This document shows, in pieces, positions 16,479 to 25,087 of a stretch of 64,000 bases of DNA (its first letter is position 1; every line of letters begins with the position of its first letter). A program made the position numbers and the translations under genes. The DNA is from Ktedonobacteraceae bacterium (GTDB lineage Bacteria; Chloroflexota; Ktedonobacteria; Ktedonobacterales; Ktedonobacteraceae). Under the pieces are notes generated by a model that did no database searches, was not told the DNA's origin, and saw nothing but the letters and a program-made list of their open reading frames with translations. The stretch is taken from positions 186,001 to 250,000 of the forward strand of contig DASRBN010000019.1 in NCBI GenBank assembly GCA_035653615.1, given 5' to 3'.

Positions 16479-18116
16479 CTACTCGCTTACCGGCAACTCG
16501 ATACTCGATGGATGTTCTGGATCGTGATAAATCTCCTGATCTGCGATCACCAGCTTCGTTGCCGTTGCCAGCGGCTCCCCGCTGCCTGTGTTCCTGGCAT
16601 AGCGTGGATGCGCGCCGCTTGATACTTGCAGGCGCAGGCGATGTCCCCGGCGGAAGCGGTGCGCAGTTGGCCACAGGTCGATACTCAGTTGCCAGCAACC
16701 ATCTGCAGTAACCGGCTGCTGGCCAGCCTCGACCCGCAGCAGCGCATCGCAGACGTTGAGCGATTTTCCTCGTGCATCGACATCGCACAGGCGGGCAAAG
16801 AAGTCCGTGTGTTGAAGGCTGGAACGAGCGAACAATTCGACCCGCACCGGTCCGATCACTTCCAGGTCGCTTGCCAGCGGTGCGCTGGTATAGGTCAGCA
16901 CATCCGGCCTCGCCTCCAACTCGCGGTTGCCGGTGGGCATGCTATTGCCCGCAAGTACCGGTCCGGATACTGCCGGAGTAGGGTCGGCGGGGTCGTAGCG
17001 ATAGTGGTCGGGCGGGGACGCGGGTGAAATTTCCGGGGCCAATCCTCCGCCCGGTTGAAGATGCCAGCGTTCGTGTCGCCTGCCTGCCGGTGGCCAGTCC
17101 GCGAGGTCGCGCCATTCATTGGCGCCGGTGACAAAGATGCGCACCGGAGATTTGCGCAACTGGCTGTGGTCGTTATACAGGTAGGCGCGGAACCATGCCA
17201 GCGATTCCCGCACTCCAGTGTCCATCAGCTCCATCGAGGCGTGCGCCCAGGGACCAATGGTGAGATACGGTCGCTGCCCGGCGGCGCGCAGAGCCGCGTA
17301 ATCGCGCAGCGTCCACGGCAGGAAGATATCATACCAGCCGCTCACCATATTGATCGGTACTTTCACATCCTTGACGGTATCGCTGAAGTCCTGCGATTTC
17401 CAATAGGGATCATCCGCCGGCCTTTGTTCAAGCCACGTCTGGAAGAACGGCGCATGCTCGCCATCGGCAAGTTTATCGAGATCGCGCAGTGGCAGGTGCA
17501 TAAAAAGCGGCTTCAGCTTGCGCCTGGCAGTAAGCTGACTCAGGAGCGCTCTCGCCGGGCGCTCCTGGTTGGCCATCATATGCGTCCAGGAGAGGGTTGT
17601 ATCGAGGGCATAGGAGCCGCCCATGTACGTCTGGCCGCGAAACTCGGACGTGCTGACCTGAATGGCCATAGCCTTCAACTCCGGTCCCGCTTCGCGCGCG
17701 ATGGCCCACTGCACCAGGCCCAGGTAGCTGGGGCCATTGGTCGCGAACGCGCCCGAAAACCACGGTTGCTGCTTCAACCATGCCACGGTTGCCAGTCCAT
17801 CGTCGTGTTCGTGGATGAATGGTTCAAATATCCCGCCCGAGCCAAAGGTGCCGCGCGTACTCTGAACCACCACCTGGTAGCCACGCTCGGCTACCAGCCG
17901 CCCAAAGAACATGCCGAAGAAACCGCGCCGCCCATAGCAGCAGCGCACCAGGATAATAGGCAGATTCTCTCTGCCGCGTGGCGCATAGCGGTCCGCCAGC
18001 AGCACCACGCCATCGGGCATCGGCACCTTCAAATCGCGTTCCACAATCAGATCGTATGTTTCAGCCGGGGGAAATTTGGCAAGCGTGCCAATTATGCGGG
18101 TGAGGAATGACATCAT
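16479..18116 (-). CDS. CocE/NonD (X-Pro dipeptidyl-peptidase S15) family hydrolase
   Basis: 545 residues from ATG 18116 (GGAG five bases upstream; the open frame extends 35 codons further without a good start). It is an alpha/beta hydrolase: MPDGVVLLADRYAP, then the nucleophile elbow NGPSYLGLVQWA containing the catalytic Ser, GWYDIFLP with the likely Asp, and TIGPWAH with the likely His, followed by the C-terminal jelly-roll domain (HTDFFARLCDVDARGKSLNV; LWPTAHRFRRGHRLRLQVSS). The family cleaves esters or acyl-peptide bonds, for example cocaine esterase or acylases. No signal peptide is seen, so it is cytosolic. Single gene. The substrate cannot be predicted. Confidence 0.85.
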   Translation of the reverse strand: MMSFLTRIIGTLAKFPPAETYDLIVERDLKVPMPDGVVLLADRYAPRGRENLPIILVRCCYGRRGFFGMFFGRLVAERGYQVVVQSTRGTFGSGGIFEPFIHEHDDGLATVAWLKQQPWFSGAFATNGPSYLGLVQWAIAREAGPELKAMAIQVSTSEFRGQTYMGGSYALDTTLSWTHMMANQERPARALLSQLTARRKLKPLFMHLPLRDLDKLADGEHAPFFQTWLEQRPADDPYWKSQDFSDTVKDVKVPINMVSGWYDIFLPWTLRDYAALRAAGQRPYLTIGPWAHASMELMDTGVRESLAWFRAYLYNDHSQLRKSPVRIFVTGANEWRDLADWPPAGRRHERWHLQPGGGLAPEISPASPPDHYRYDPADPTPAVSGPVLAGNSMPTGNRELEARPDVLTYTSAPLASDLEVIGPVRVELFARSSLQHTDFFARLCDVDARGKSLNVCDALLRVEAGQQPVTADGCWQLSIDLWPTAHRFRRGHRLRLQVSSGAHPRYARNTGSGEPLATATKLVIADQEIYHDPEHPSSIELPVSE

Positions 18117-18305
18117 ATTTCTCCAACAGCGAAAATAAGCGGTCATGCTTTTTTCAATACTATAGCACAGGAGGGACTTACATGACATAATGAAGAATTT
18201 TAAGGAGAAAGGGCCTTGCACTCAATGGGCTCACCTTGACGCTTGTTTGGGTAGCATCTTCGTACCCTTGTGGCCGCCTTTTCCCATCACACAGTGTAAT
18301 TCATC

Positions 18306-19082
18306 CTATTCCCCAAATACCCTCGGCGCGTGATGCTTGAAATCGTTGGCCCGCACCCATTCCATCACGCGGGCGACTACCTCGCGTGGCACGCCGGATT
18401 TGCCCTCTATCTCGTCAAGGGGGACGTGTTCATCAAAGTAGTAATAGAGGACTTTGTCGGCGTCGTCGTAGGTGAAGCCATATTCCTTCTCGTCGGTCTG
18501 GTTGCTCCATAGGCCGGCGGAGGGAGCTTTGGTGAGGATGCTCTGGGGAAGCTGGAGATATTCGCCCATCTGCCGCACCTGCGTTTTGTAGAGCTGGCGG
18601 ATGGGTTCGATGTCGGACGCCTCGTCGCCGAAGCGCGTGAAATAGCCAAGGTAGTATTCGGTTTTGTTTTCGGTGCCAAGCACGAGGCCGGTGTATTTTT
18701 TCGCCAGGTCGTAGAGGTAGATCATGCGCATGCGCGCCATGATATTGCCGCGTCGCGCGTCGTTGATGTCCGGTATTTGCTGTACGATGGTATCCACGGC
18801 GGGTTGTATGTCGATGATTTTCGTATTTTCATTGGGGATGCGCAGTTGCGCGGTGAGTTGCCGGGCGTCCCTGGTCGCCTCTTCGCTCAATGCTCCATAG
18901 GGCAACATGACGGCGATGATGTTTTCCGGTCCGACGGCATGCACGCCCAATGCGCATGATACGGCTGAGTCGATGCCACCTGAGAGGGCGATGACGAGTT
19001 TGTGCTGGCCGCTTGTACGCAGTTCGTCGCGGATAAAGCTGCTGATCTGGCGATCTGTTTGCGCGCAATCGATGTTTAACAT
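18306..19082 (-). CDS. nadE: NAD+ synthase (ammonia-dependent type)
   Basis: 258 residues without a glutaminase domain, so ammonia is the likely nitrogen donor. It converts deamido-NAD to NAD with ATP, the last step of NAD synthesis, in the cytosol. Motifs: the ATP pyrophosphatase P-loop ALSGGIDSAVSCALG (about residues 33-47), LGTENKTEYYLGYFTRFGD, and TKAPSAGLWSNQTDEKEYG. The start matches the family N-terminus (MLNIDCAQTDRQISSFIRDE). It is transcribed alone and divergently from the sigma factor gene at 19250. Confidence 0.92.
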   Translation of the reverse strand: MLNIDCAQTDRQISSFIRDELRTSGQHKLVIALSGGIDSAVSCALGVHAVGPENIIAVMLPYGALSEEATRDARQLTAQLRIPNENTKIIDIQPAVDTIVQQIPDINDARRGNIMARMRMIYLYDLAKKYTGLVLGTENKTEYYLGYFTRFGDEASDIEPIRQLYKTQVRQMGEYLQLPQSILTKAPSAGLWSNQTDEKEYGFTYDDADKVLYYYFDEHVPLDEIEGKSGVPREVVARVMEWVRANDFKHHAPRVFGE

Positions 19083-19249
19083 GGGTTTGTTTTTTCCTGC
19101 TACCTTCGATTTCTACATAAAATACGGATTCCTATGTTAGTATGGATACAGAGAAAATCTGATCCGAAATTTTGTCACAAAGTTCTGCTTTCAGCGATAT
19201 CTTTAGTGAAATTCCTTGTCGCGCAAGGAGACAGGGAGAGGGAGCTAGC

Positions 19250-19786
19250 ATGCAACAGCAGAAACGCAGCCAGGGCGAGCAGGAGAACAGCACGGAAACG
19301 TCGCTGTTTGACCTCTATGGGCCGACCATCTTCGCGTATATGCGCCTGCATGTTAGCTCGCGTGAAGATGCTGAGGACCTGACTGCGGAGGTCTTCGCGG
19401 CGGCATGGGAGCATGATAACCTGCCAGGTTTACAGAGAAAGGAGCAGCTGGCATGGCTGCGGCGGGTCGCGCATAATAAGCTCGTCGATAGCTATCGACG
19501 ACAGGCTCGTCGTCCTGTTGTCAGCTTAGAAACGGTGGCGGACTCTATTTACGAGGATGAGTCGCGGGCACCAGAATGGGTGGCCGAACGACATGAAGAA
19601 TTAGATCAACTGCGCAGGGCCATTGAACAATTATCTCCCGTGCAGCAGCAGGTCTTGCAACTACGCTACAGTTCCGGGTTGCCTTTTGCTGACATCGCAA
19701 TCCTGCTCGATAAACGAGAAGACGCCGTGCGGCAGATGCTTTCACGCGCCATCGCCCACTTAGGCGTTCTCTACAAACGGCAGTAG
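19250..19786 (+). CDS. ECF-type RNA polymerase sigma factor
   Basis: 178 residues from ATG 19250, with GGGAG five bases upstream. Region 2: LFDLYGPTIFAYMRLHVSSR, EDAEDLTAEVFAAAW, and EQLAWLRRVAHNKLVDSYRR. Region 4: QLSPVQQQVLQLRYSSGLPF followed by ADIAILLDKREDAVRQMLSRA. It directs RNA polymerase to a dedicated promoter set. The downstream gene, 15 bases away, encodes a single-pass membrane protein that is the likely anti-sigma partner, by position rather than by a recognised domain. Confidence 0.9.
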   Translation: MQQQKRSQGEQENSTETSLFDLYGPTIFAYMRLHVSSREDAEDLTAEVFAAAWEHDNLPGLQRKEQLAWLRRVAHNKLVDSYRRQARRPVVSLETVADSIYEDESRAPEWVAERHEELDQLRRAIEQLSPVQQQVLQLRYSSGLPFADIAILLDKREDAVRQMLSRAIAHLGVLYKRQ

Positions 19787-19801
19787 AAGGGAGAAAAAAG
19801 C

Positions 19802-20962
19802 ATGGGAATGCACAATGATTTCACTCCCGAGGAGTTAAGCAGGCAAAACGAACAGCTTATGTGGGACCTGCATCGTCTTTACGATACACACGGCGAGGAT
19901 ATCCAATCACTCGCTCGTATACGAACGCGTCTGCAAAAAAACAATATAAAACCTTTGTATGAAAATCAATCAGCATTTACTCCCGCACCGCCTATGGTGC
20001 GCGGGGGAGAAAAGGAAAACACGATGAAACTTATCGGCTTCAGATCTTCTTCTAATGGTAAGGTATGGCAGCAGCGCCTTGGCGCGCTCGCCGCCGTTGT
20101 GATCGCGGCCATACTTGTTGGTTCGCTGCTCTTCGTTTTGAGTCATTCGCGCCAACCGGCTAGTGGTGGTCAGCCAAATCACGGTCAAACAACGCCCATA
20201 GTGCAGCCGTCGCCAACAAGCAGGCCGGCCAATACGCCCACGGCTACCAATACGCCCACGCCTACAAAGACACCGGTCACGTTCCAGGTGACCGGGATCG
20301 ATATGGCGGTTCAACCGTCCTCGATTGCGGGATTGGCCTGTGGCAGCAATCTCACCGTAACGTATACGGCCACGTTCCACGTTCCGGCCAATAGTCCCGG
20401 CGGCACGGTAGATTTTACCTACACCGTCGATAATGGACGGGGCAGTACGCCGGCCAGTATACAATTCGCGCCGGGGCAGACCACAAAAACGTATACCTTT
20501 ACCTCGTCAGGCGCGCTCTCGCCCGATAATACCTTTCCCGGCAACGGCGGAGTGATGACGACCAGTCCCAATAGCATTACGTCGAAACTGATCAAGCCAA
20601 CGGGCACCTGCACGCAGCAGACCTCGTTTCAGGTGACCGGTGTCGATTTAGTGGTGAGTCCATCCTCAATCGCGGGGATAGCCTGCAATACGCAGGTCAC
20701 GTTCACCTATACGGCCACGTTCCATGCCGCTGCCGGCAGCGGTGGCGGCACCGTGCAGTTCATGTGGACGGCGAACAATGGCCGCTCCAGCACGAACGCG
20801 AGCGTTACCTTCGCGCCGGGGCAGACCACAAAAACGTACACCTTTAGCGTTTCAGGCACATTGCCGCCCGACCATACCTTCCCCGGTGTGGCCGAGGTTA
20901 TCACGACCAGTCCAAATTCGGTGAATTCGCCGCAGGTGAAACCCTCCGGGCAGTGCCAGTAA
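19802..20962 (+). CDS. Single-pass membrane protein with two extracellular Ig-like repeats; putative anti-sigma partner
   Basis: 386 residues. Residues 1-92 are cytosolic and partly helical (ELSRQNEQLMWDLHRLYDTH); 93-114 form one transmembrane helix (LGALAAVVIAAILVGSLLFV); 120-160 are a Pro/Thr spacer; then two tandem repeats, 161-270 and 276-385, each beginning FQVTG(I/V)D and ending TTSPNS. Each repeat contains two cysteines (C180 and C270 in the first), suggesting one disulfide per Ig-like domain. The repeats share an identical DNA stretch (GGGGCAGACCACAAAAACGT), which points to recent duplication. The gene follows an ECF sigma factor by 15 bases. I see no zinc-finger anti-sigma motif, so that role is inferred from the topology and operon. 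Confidence 0.7.
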   Translation: MGMHNDFTPEELSRQNEQLMWDLHRLYDTHGEDIQSLARIRTRLQKNNIKPLYENQSAFTPAPPMVRGGEKENTMKLIGFRSSSNGKVWQQRLGALAAVVIAAILVGSLLFVLSHSRQPASGGQPNHGQTTPIVQPSPTSRPANTPTATNTPTPTKTPVTFQVTGIDMAVQPSSIAGLACGSNLTVTYTATFHVPANSPGGTVDFTYTVDNGRGSTPASIQFAPGQTTKTYTFTSSGALSPDNTFPGNGGVMTTSPNSITSKLIKPTGTCTQQTSFQVTGVDLVVSPSSIAGIACNTQVTFTYTATFHAAAGSGGGTVQFMWTANNGRSSTNASVTFAPGQTTKTYTFSVSGTLPPDHTFPGVAEVITTSPNSVNSPQVKPSGQCQ

Positions 20963-20997
20963 GGATGCTGACCGCACCGCATTGATTGTTTGTACAA

Positions 20998-21030
20998 CCA
21001 TCGCTGCCGCGAGCCAAACGGCAGCGATGG
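20998..21030 (+). terminator. Hairpin after the sigma factor operon
   Basis: CCATCGCTGCCG (20998-21009) pairs perfectly with CGGCAGCGATGG (21019-21030) around a 9-base loop. No T run follows (CCCAGGCCC), so termination may need Rho, or the hairpin may protect the 3' end. Confidence 0.55.
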
Positions 21031-21141
21031 CCCAGGCCCTAAAAGAGTAATACTGCTGGCTGGTTACAGGTTTTCCATACAAGAGGTTCATGGTAAGAAT
21101 AGCCAGGTGGATTTTGTATGCAATGAAAGGAGAACGAATAC

Positions 21142-21525
21142 ATGTCAGGTAACCACAGTAACCGGCCAGCCTTTCTCTCGGTTTCCCCTCGTTTTGTCGT
21201 CAATAATCTGGAGCAGGCGCTGGCCTTCTACGAACAACTGGGATTTCAGACTACCTATCGCGACGAAGGCTTTGTCATTGTCGAACGGGACGCAGTTGCT
21301 CTGCACCTGAATTACTCCTCAGATGTTCCCAAAAGCCATTCGGTGTGTTGGATTAGCGTTACCCGCATCGATGAGTTGTACCAGCAATACCTGCCAACAA
21401 ACGCCGTTTGTTCTATGCTAGAGGCTAAACCATGGGGTCTCAAAGAGTTTTTCATCAGAGACCCCTATGGCAATCTCATCCTCTTTGCCGAACGCATCCC
21501 CGAAGTGGATGCTCATTCCGATTGA
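21142..21525 (+). CDS. Glyoxalase/bleomycin-resistance family protein
   Basis: 127 residues, one VOC-fold domain: FVVNNLEQALAFYEQLGFQT, VIVERDAVALHLNY, and EFFIRDPYGNLILFAERI. The size and pattern fit bleomycin-binding proteins, which sequester the drug as dimers, or small glyoxalases. Two candidate metal residues, His in ALHL and Glu in FAERI, are present. AAAGGAG lies upstream. Only 12 bases separate it from the next gene, so the two are probably cotranscribed, though with no obvious common task. Substrate unknown. Confidence 0.75.
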   Translation: MSGNHSNRPAFLSVSPRFVVNNLEQALAFYEQLGFQTTYRDEGFVIVERDAVALHLNYSSDVPKSHSVCWISVTRIDELYQQYLPTNAVCSMLEAKPWGLKEFFIRDPYGNLILFAERIPEVDAHSD

Positions 21526-21537
21526 AAGGAATCTATT

Positions 21538-22686
21538 ATGAAACTCAGCAGTTTCTTAAAGCCAATGATGATGCTTTGTTTCCTCCCAATGCTATTCATC
21601 AGTGCCAGCGTTACTGGTGTTGCCAGTGCCGCCCCGTTGGCTTGCAGCTGGAAGATTGTGAGCAGTCCCAACCCCGGCTTTCCCGATGGTCTTGGTAGCG
21701 TGGCCGCGGTTTCGGCCACTGATGCCTGGGCTGTTGGCAGCTCTGGTAGACAGAGTGGCAGCGGCCAGCCGATCATTGAGCAATGGAATGGGACGCAGTG
21801 GAGCGCCGTTAGCAGTCCCAGCACCGGCACGCTTTATAGCACGCTTACTAGCGTAGCAGTGGTCTCGGCCAACGATATATGGGCAGTAGGTTGGGAAGGC
21901 GTTAATGGTATCGCTGAAACGCTAACCGAGCATTGGGATGGCACGCAATGGAATATCGTCAGCAGCCCTGATCCTGGCTCGGCAGGCAACGAGTTTTTCA
22001 GCGTGGCAGTGGTCTCGACCAATGATGTGTGGGCCGTCGGAAACAGTCAATCCACGACGACAATCGGTGGGGTGGAGCAGACGCTGGTCGAGCATTGGAA
22101 CGGGACGCAGTGGAGCGTGGTTAGCAGCCCCAACCCTGTTCCGCAAGTCAGCGCTCTTACCGGCGTGGCCGCTGTCTCATCCAGTGATGTCCTGGCCGTC
22201 GGATTCTATGTAGGTAGCAACGGCATCTGGGATACGCTGACCGAACAGTGGAATGGGACGCAGTGGAGCGTAGTCAGCAGCCCCAGCCCCGGCACGCAGA
22301 TTAACTACCTGGCCAGCGTCGCGGCGACCTCGGCCAATGACGCCTGGGCCGTCGGATACGCCGACAGCCAGACGCTGACCGAGCACTGGAACGGCACGCA
22401 ATGGAGCGTTGTGTCAAGCTCCGGCCCTGGCCCTGTCAGCAACAGCCTGCTTGGAGTGGCAGAAATCTCGACCAGTAATGTCTGGGCCGTGGGATACTAC
22501 CAGACCAGCGATTTTGTCGCCCATACGCTCACCGAGCATTGGAACGGCAAACAATGGCATGTCGTAAAAAGCCCCAGCCCCGGCACGAATAGCGCACAGT
22601 TCGAAGGAGTAGCCGCGACCTCGCCTACAGACGTGTGGGCCGTAGGTCACTCGGATAGTACGACGCTGGTCGAGCATTATTGTTAG
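21538..22686 (+). CDS. Secreted seven-repeat beta-propeller protein
   Basis: 382 residues with GAAAGGAA upstream. Residues 1-32 form a signal peptide. The mature chain consists of seven repeats of about 50 residues following WSVVSSPxPGT..LxSVAxxSxNDVWAVG.....TLTEHWNGTQ. Seven units suggest a closed seven-bladed propeller. The mature protein contains just two cysteines, in ACSWKI at its first strand and as the very last residue (VEHYC), which could lock the ring by a disulfide. No enzyme motif is visible. A binding or scaffold role outside the cell is inferred. Confidence 0.7.
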   Translation: MKLSSFLKPMMMLCFLPMLFISASVTGVASAAPLACSWKIVSSPNPGFPDGLGSVAAVSATDAWAVGSSGRQSGSGQPIIEQWNGTQWSAVSSPSTGTLYSTLTSVAVVSANDIWAVGWEGVNGIAETLTEHWDGTQWNIVSSPDPGSAGNEFFSVAVVSTNDVWAVGNSQSTTTIGGVEQTLVEHWNGTQWSVVSSPNPVPQVSALTGVAAVSSSDVLAVGFYVGSNGIWDTLTEQWNGTQWSVVSSPSPGTQINYLASVAATSANDAWAVGYADSQTLTEHWNGTQWSVVSSSGPGPVSNSLLGVAEISTSNVWAVGYYQTSDFVAHTLTEHWNGKQWHVVKSPSPGTNSAQFEGVAATSPTDVWAVGHSDSTTLVEHYC

Positions 22687-22704
22687 GATAAGCGCGCCGC
22701 GGGC

Positions 22705-22905
22705 CGATAATGGAGTTTGATAAACTACTCCAGCAATGAACGGAGGCCGATAAATCGGCGGTGTGTACGGTGAACCGGCCCCTACGGCTCCGCCGCGGGG
22801 GCCGGTTCACCATGTTATAACCAGCTTCGCCGCAGGGCCGGTTGGCGGTGTGATACCCGGCCTCGCGGCGGGGCCGTAGGCCCCGATTTATCGGCCCCAG
22901 GTCCA
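22705..22905. repeat. GGCCGAT/ATCGGCC-family repeat, expanded copy
   Basis: Contains GGAGGCCGATAAATCGGCGG, GAACCGGCCCCTACGG, GGGGCCGGTTCACCATG and GGCCCCGATTTATCGGCCCC. The left flank GAGTTTGATAAACTACTCC matches the arm of the copy at 16256. It fills the gap between convergent genes. Confidence 0.65.
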
Positions 22906-22909
22906 TTCA

Positions 22910-23998
22910 TCACAGCTGTTCAATCCATGCGTGTGATGGATTGGTGGCGATCAAGGCCCAGCGCAGCCAGGCACGGCGTTCGGGTTCCAGCAGCGTGCAG
23001 ATCTTTGCGAAATCGGACTGGTCTTTGCCGCGGTCTTTTCCGGTGGTGTTCTTGCTTTTAAATAACAGCACCAGTTCGGGGGCGAGAAAGGGGATTCCGC
23101 CGTCAGATCGGAGTGCGGCCCGGCTCATGTGCCGTATGATGAACGGTTCCCGGCGAAAGCGCCAGACTTCCCCGTCCAGGTTGGTCAGCAGGAAGTCCAT
23201 GAATGCTCCATTGCGGTGGGCATGTACCTGGTGGCGCGGCAGCTCCAGGCGCATATGCACCGGCCAGGGATGCAGCCGCTCTTCAAATGGCGTCACCAGC
23301 TTCCAGCCGCGCTCCAGCAAATATTGTTGCAGGGCAAGCTGGTCCGCGCGAGATATGACCACGTCGACATCCTGGTGGACGCGCGTCACTTGCCCAAGGA
23401 ACAGGTCGAGCGCCCAGCCGCCACAGATGTACCAGGAATGAGGATAATCGCGCATCTCATCGGCCACGCGCTGCAGGGGCGAGAAGCCCTCGCGCTCGAT
23501 CCATAACTGGTGTGCATCATCGAGCATCTGATCGAACCAATGTCTCTTTGTCTCGTGGTAGTCGCCTGACTCGATGTCACCAACCCATGCCTGCTTGCGA
23601 GCCGACAGAGTTTGCCGAGCCGCCTCATCATGACGCAGGTACTCGCTCACAAGAATATAATCCGTCCATAACGGGCTTCCAGGCTCGATCAGGTAAAGAC
23701 GAAACATCCCGCTCGCGTGCCGGAAGCGCTGTTCGGGAGCGCTTGCGAAGCCGGGATCGAGTTCGTAGCCCAGAGATGCCAGGGCTTCCCGCGCGGATGC
23801 TTCGAGAGGGAACGGCCACACGGCAAGGGCAATGTCTACGCATGGTTGTCTGAAGAGGCCAGGTATGCTGGTTGCTCCAACGTGTTCGATTTGCTCGATG
23901 ATTCCGCCATCAGGGATTGTGCCGAGCGCCGCGATCAGTCGTTCGCGCTCGCTGGCATAGTGATCTTTCCAGTGATTGCCGCCCGGTGTTTGTTCCAT
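22910..23998 (-). CDS. GrpB-domain protein fused to an aminoglycoside-nucleotidyltransferase-like domain
   Basis: 362 residues. Residues 1-170 are a GrpB/UPF0157 domain: IEQIEHVGATSIPGLFRQPC, VDIALAV, and GMFRLYLIEPGSPLWTDYIL, a nucleotidyltransferase fold of unknown function. Residues 180-362 contain ICGGWALDLFLGQVTRVHQD followed by VDVVI, the GGWAxD..G...R.H.DxD pattern of nucleotidyltransferases related to AadB/LinB-type resistance enzymes, with PELVLLFKSKNT downstream. AGGAG lies upstream of the ATG. It may modify a small molecule or RNA; resistance is possible but unproven. Two transferase folds in one chain are unusual. Monocistronic. Confidence 0.75.
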   Translation of the reverse strand: MEQTPGGNHWKDHYASERERLIAALGTIPDGGIIEQIEHVGATSIPGLFRQPCVDIALAVWPFPLEASAREALASLGYELDPGFASAPEQRFRHASGMFRLYLIEPGSPLWTDYILVSEYLRHDEAARQTLSARKQAWVGDIESGDYHETKRHWFDQMLDDAHQLWIEREGFSPLQRVADEMRDYPHSWYICGGWALDLFLGQVTRVHQDVDVVISRADQLALQQYLLERGWKLVTPFEERLHPWPVHMRLELPRHQVHAHRNGAFMDFLLTNLDGEVWRFRREPFIIRHMSRAALRSDGGIPFLAPELVLLFKSKNTTGKDRGKDQSDFAKICTLLEPERRAWLRWALIATNPSHAWIEQL

Positions 23999-24018
23999 GT
24001 CCCGTTCTGCTCCTTGTA

Positions 24019-24187
24019 AGGGGCTGTCCCTGCTGAAATTGAATCAATCAAAGTCGGCCATGTCATTCTGAGTATGGGGCTGTCCCTGCTGAAATTGAAT
24101 CAATCAAAGTCGACCATGTCATTTTGAGCGAAGCGAAGAATCTCGCGCGCCACAAGAGGATTCTTCGCTTCACTCAGAATGACATGG
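24019..24187. repeat. Tandem 56-bp direct repeat followed by a TCATTCTGAG-type hairpin
   Basis: GGGGCTGTCCCTGCTGAAAT plus about 36 following bases occurs twice, at 24020 and 24077, differing by one base in the middle (GTCGG/GTCGA). The second unit runs into an imperfect hairpin, ATGTCATTTTGAGCGAAGCG against CGCTTCACTCAGAATGACAT, at 24115-24187, which is one copy of the repeat family present at 33161, 38637, 53527, 53656 and 55532. Confidence 0.7.
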
Positions 24188-24292
24188 TTGATCATCGTTG
24201 TCAAAATTCATCGATTAGGGAATGTATACGGCAGGGATGATCCAGTATAGCACATTACCCTAAAAGGTGGTAAATGGCGTTGCTCAAAGGGC

Positions 24293-25087
24293 TCATGGCT
24301 GGTTTGGGTGGCCGCCTGGGGCAGTGGTTTGGGTGCCGAGGTCGTCGGAGCGCCCGGCGGCAAGCCGGGACCACTGGGCGGTCGGGCGGCCGTCCAGCCG
24401 GAACTGGCCACCTTTGGAATCCCACCGCTGCGGCCAGCCAGCGGGCGAGTCTTCCCAGGTCTCCTGCCGGCCATACACAGTCATGTCTAACAGTCCGTAG
24501 GTAGGAGCCATCACTTCATTGCCGCGGCCGGTGGTCCAGTAGGTCTCGAAGACCCGGTCACCGTCTCGGAGATAGCAGACCAGGATGCCGAAGTGCCGGT
24601 CCGCGACCAGCTGGTCCACGGACTCCTGTGGCACCGAGTACCAGGGAACATCCCAGCCCATGAAGTCGCGGTAACGGATGCTCTCCTCGTATGGGCCTTC
24701 GCAGAACGTCGCGTAGGTAACGTCACGGGAATGCAGGTAGGATAGCTCGCGAACCTGGCTGTTGGAGAAGGTGCAGCCCTCGCACTGGGCGCTGGCGGGT
24801 TGACCGGTGTGCCACATGTGAAAATAGACGATCAGAAGCTTGCGGCCCTCGAAGACCTCCAGCAACGTGACTGGTCCATGCGGGCCAACCAGCTGGATGG
24901 TGGGGTCCATCTCCACTACCGGCAGGCGTCTGCGAGCCGCCGCGATCGCGTCCCCTTCGCGGGTGTGCGCCTTTTCCCGAACTCGCAGCTTGTCCAGTTC
25001 CGCCTGCCAGGTGGCCCGGTCAACCACCGCGGGCAGCGCAGAAGTGTCGAGGCCCTTGGGGAAATGGTGCTGATCATATGGGTTCAT
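24293..25087 (-). CDS. DUF899 thioredoxin-like protein
   Basis: 264 residues from ATG 25087; GGAACC lies upstream and the longer open frame lacks support. DUF899 proteins are predicted cytosolic dithiol-disulfide oxidoreductases. Landmarks: LVGPHGPVTLLEVFEGRKLL, YFHMWHTG, CEGCTFSNSQVRELSYL with the conserved CxGC pair, and GPYEESIRYRDFMGWDVPWY. The C-terminal 25 residues (SRLAAGRSDDLGTQTTAPGG) look unrelated to the domain. Codon use is more G/C rich at third positions than in neighbours, so horizontal origin is possible. Monocistronic; physiological substrate unknown. Confidence 0.8.
   Translation of the reverse strand: MNPYDQHHFPKGLDTSALPAVVDRATWQAELDKLRVREKAHTREGDAIAAARRRLPVVEMDPTIQLVGPHGPVTLLEVFEGRKLLIVYFHMWHTGQPASAQCEGCTFSNSQVRELSYLHSRDVTYATFCEGPYEESIRYRDFMGWDVPWYSVPQESVDQLVADRHFGILVCYLRDGDRVFETYWTTGRGNEVMAPTYGLLDMTVYGRQETWEDSPAGWPQRWDSKGGQFRLDGRPTAQWSRLAAGRSDDLGTQTTAPGGHPNQP

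Noticed and set aside
17055-18110. Long plus-strand open frame of 351 codons
   Set aside because: Antisense to the CocE-like gene, whose catalytic motifs are clear; composition is not protein-like.
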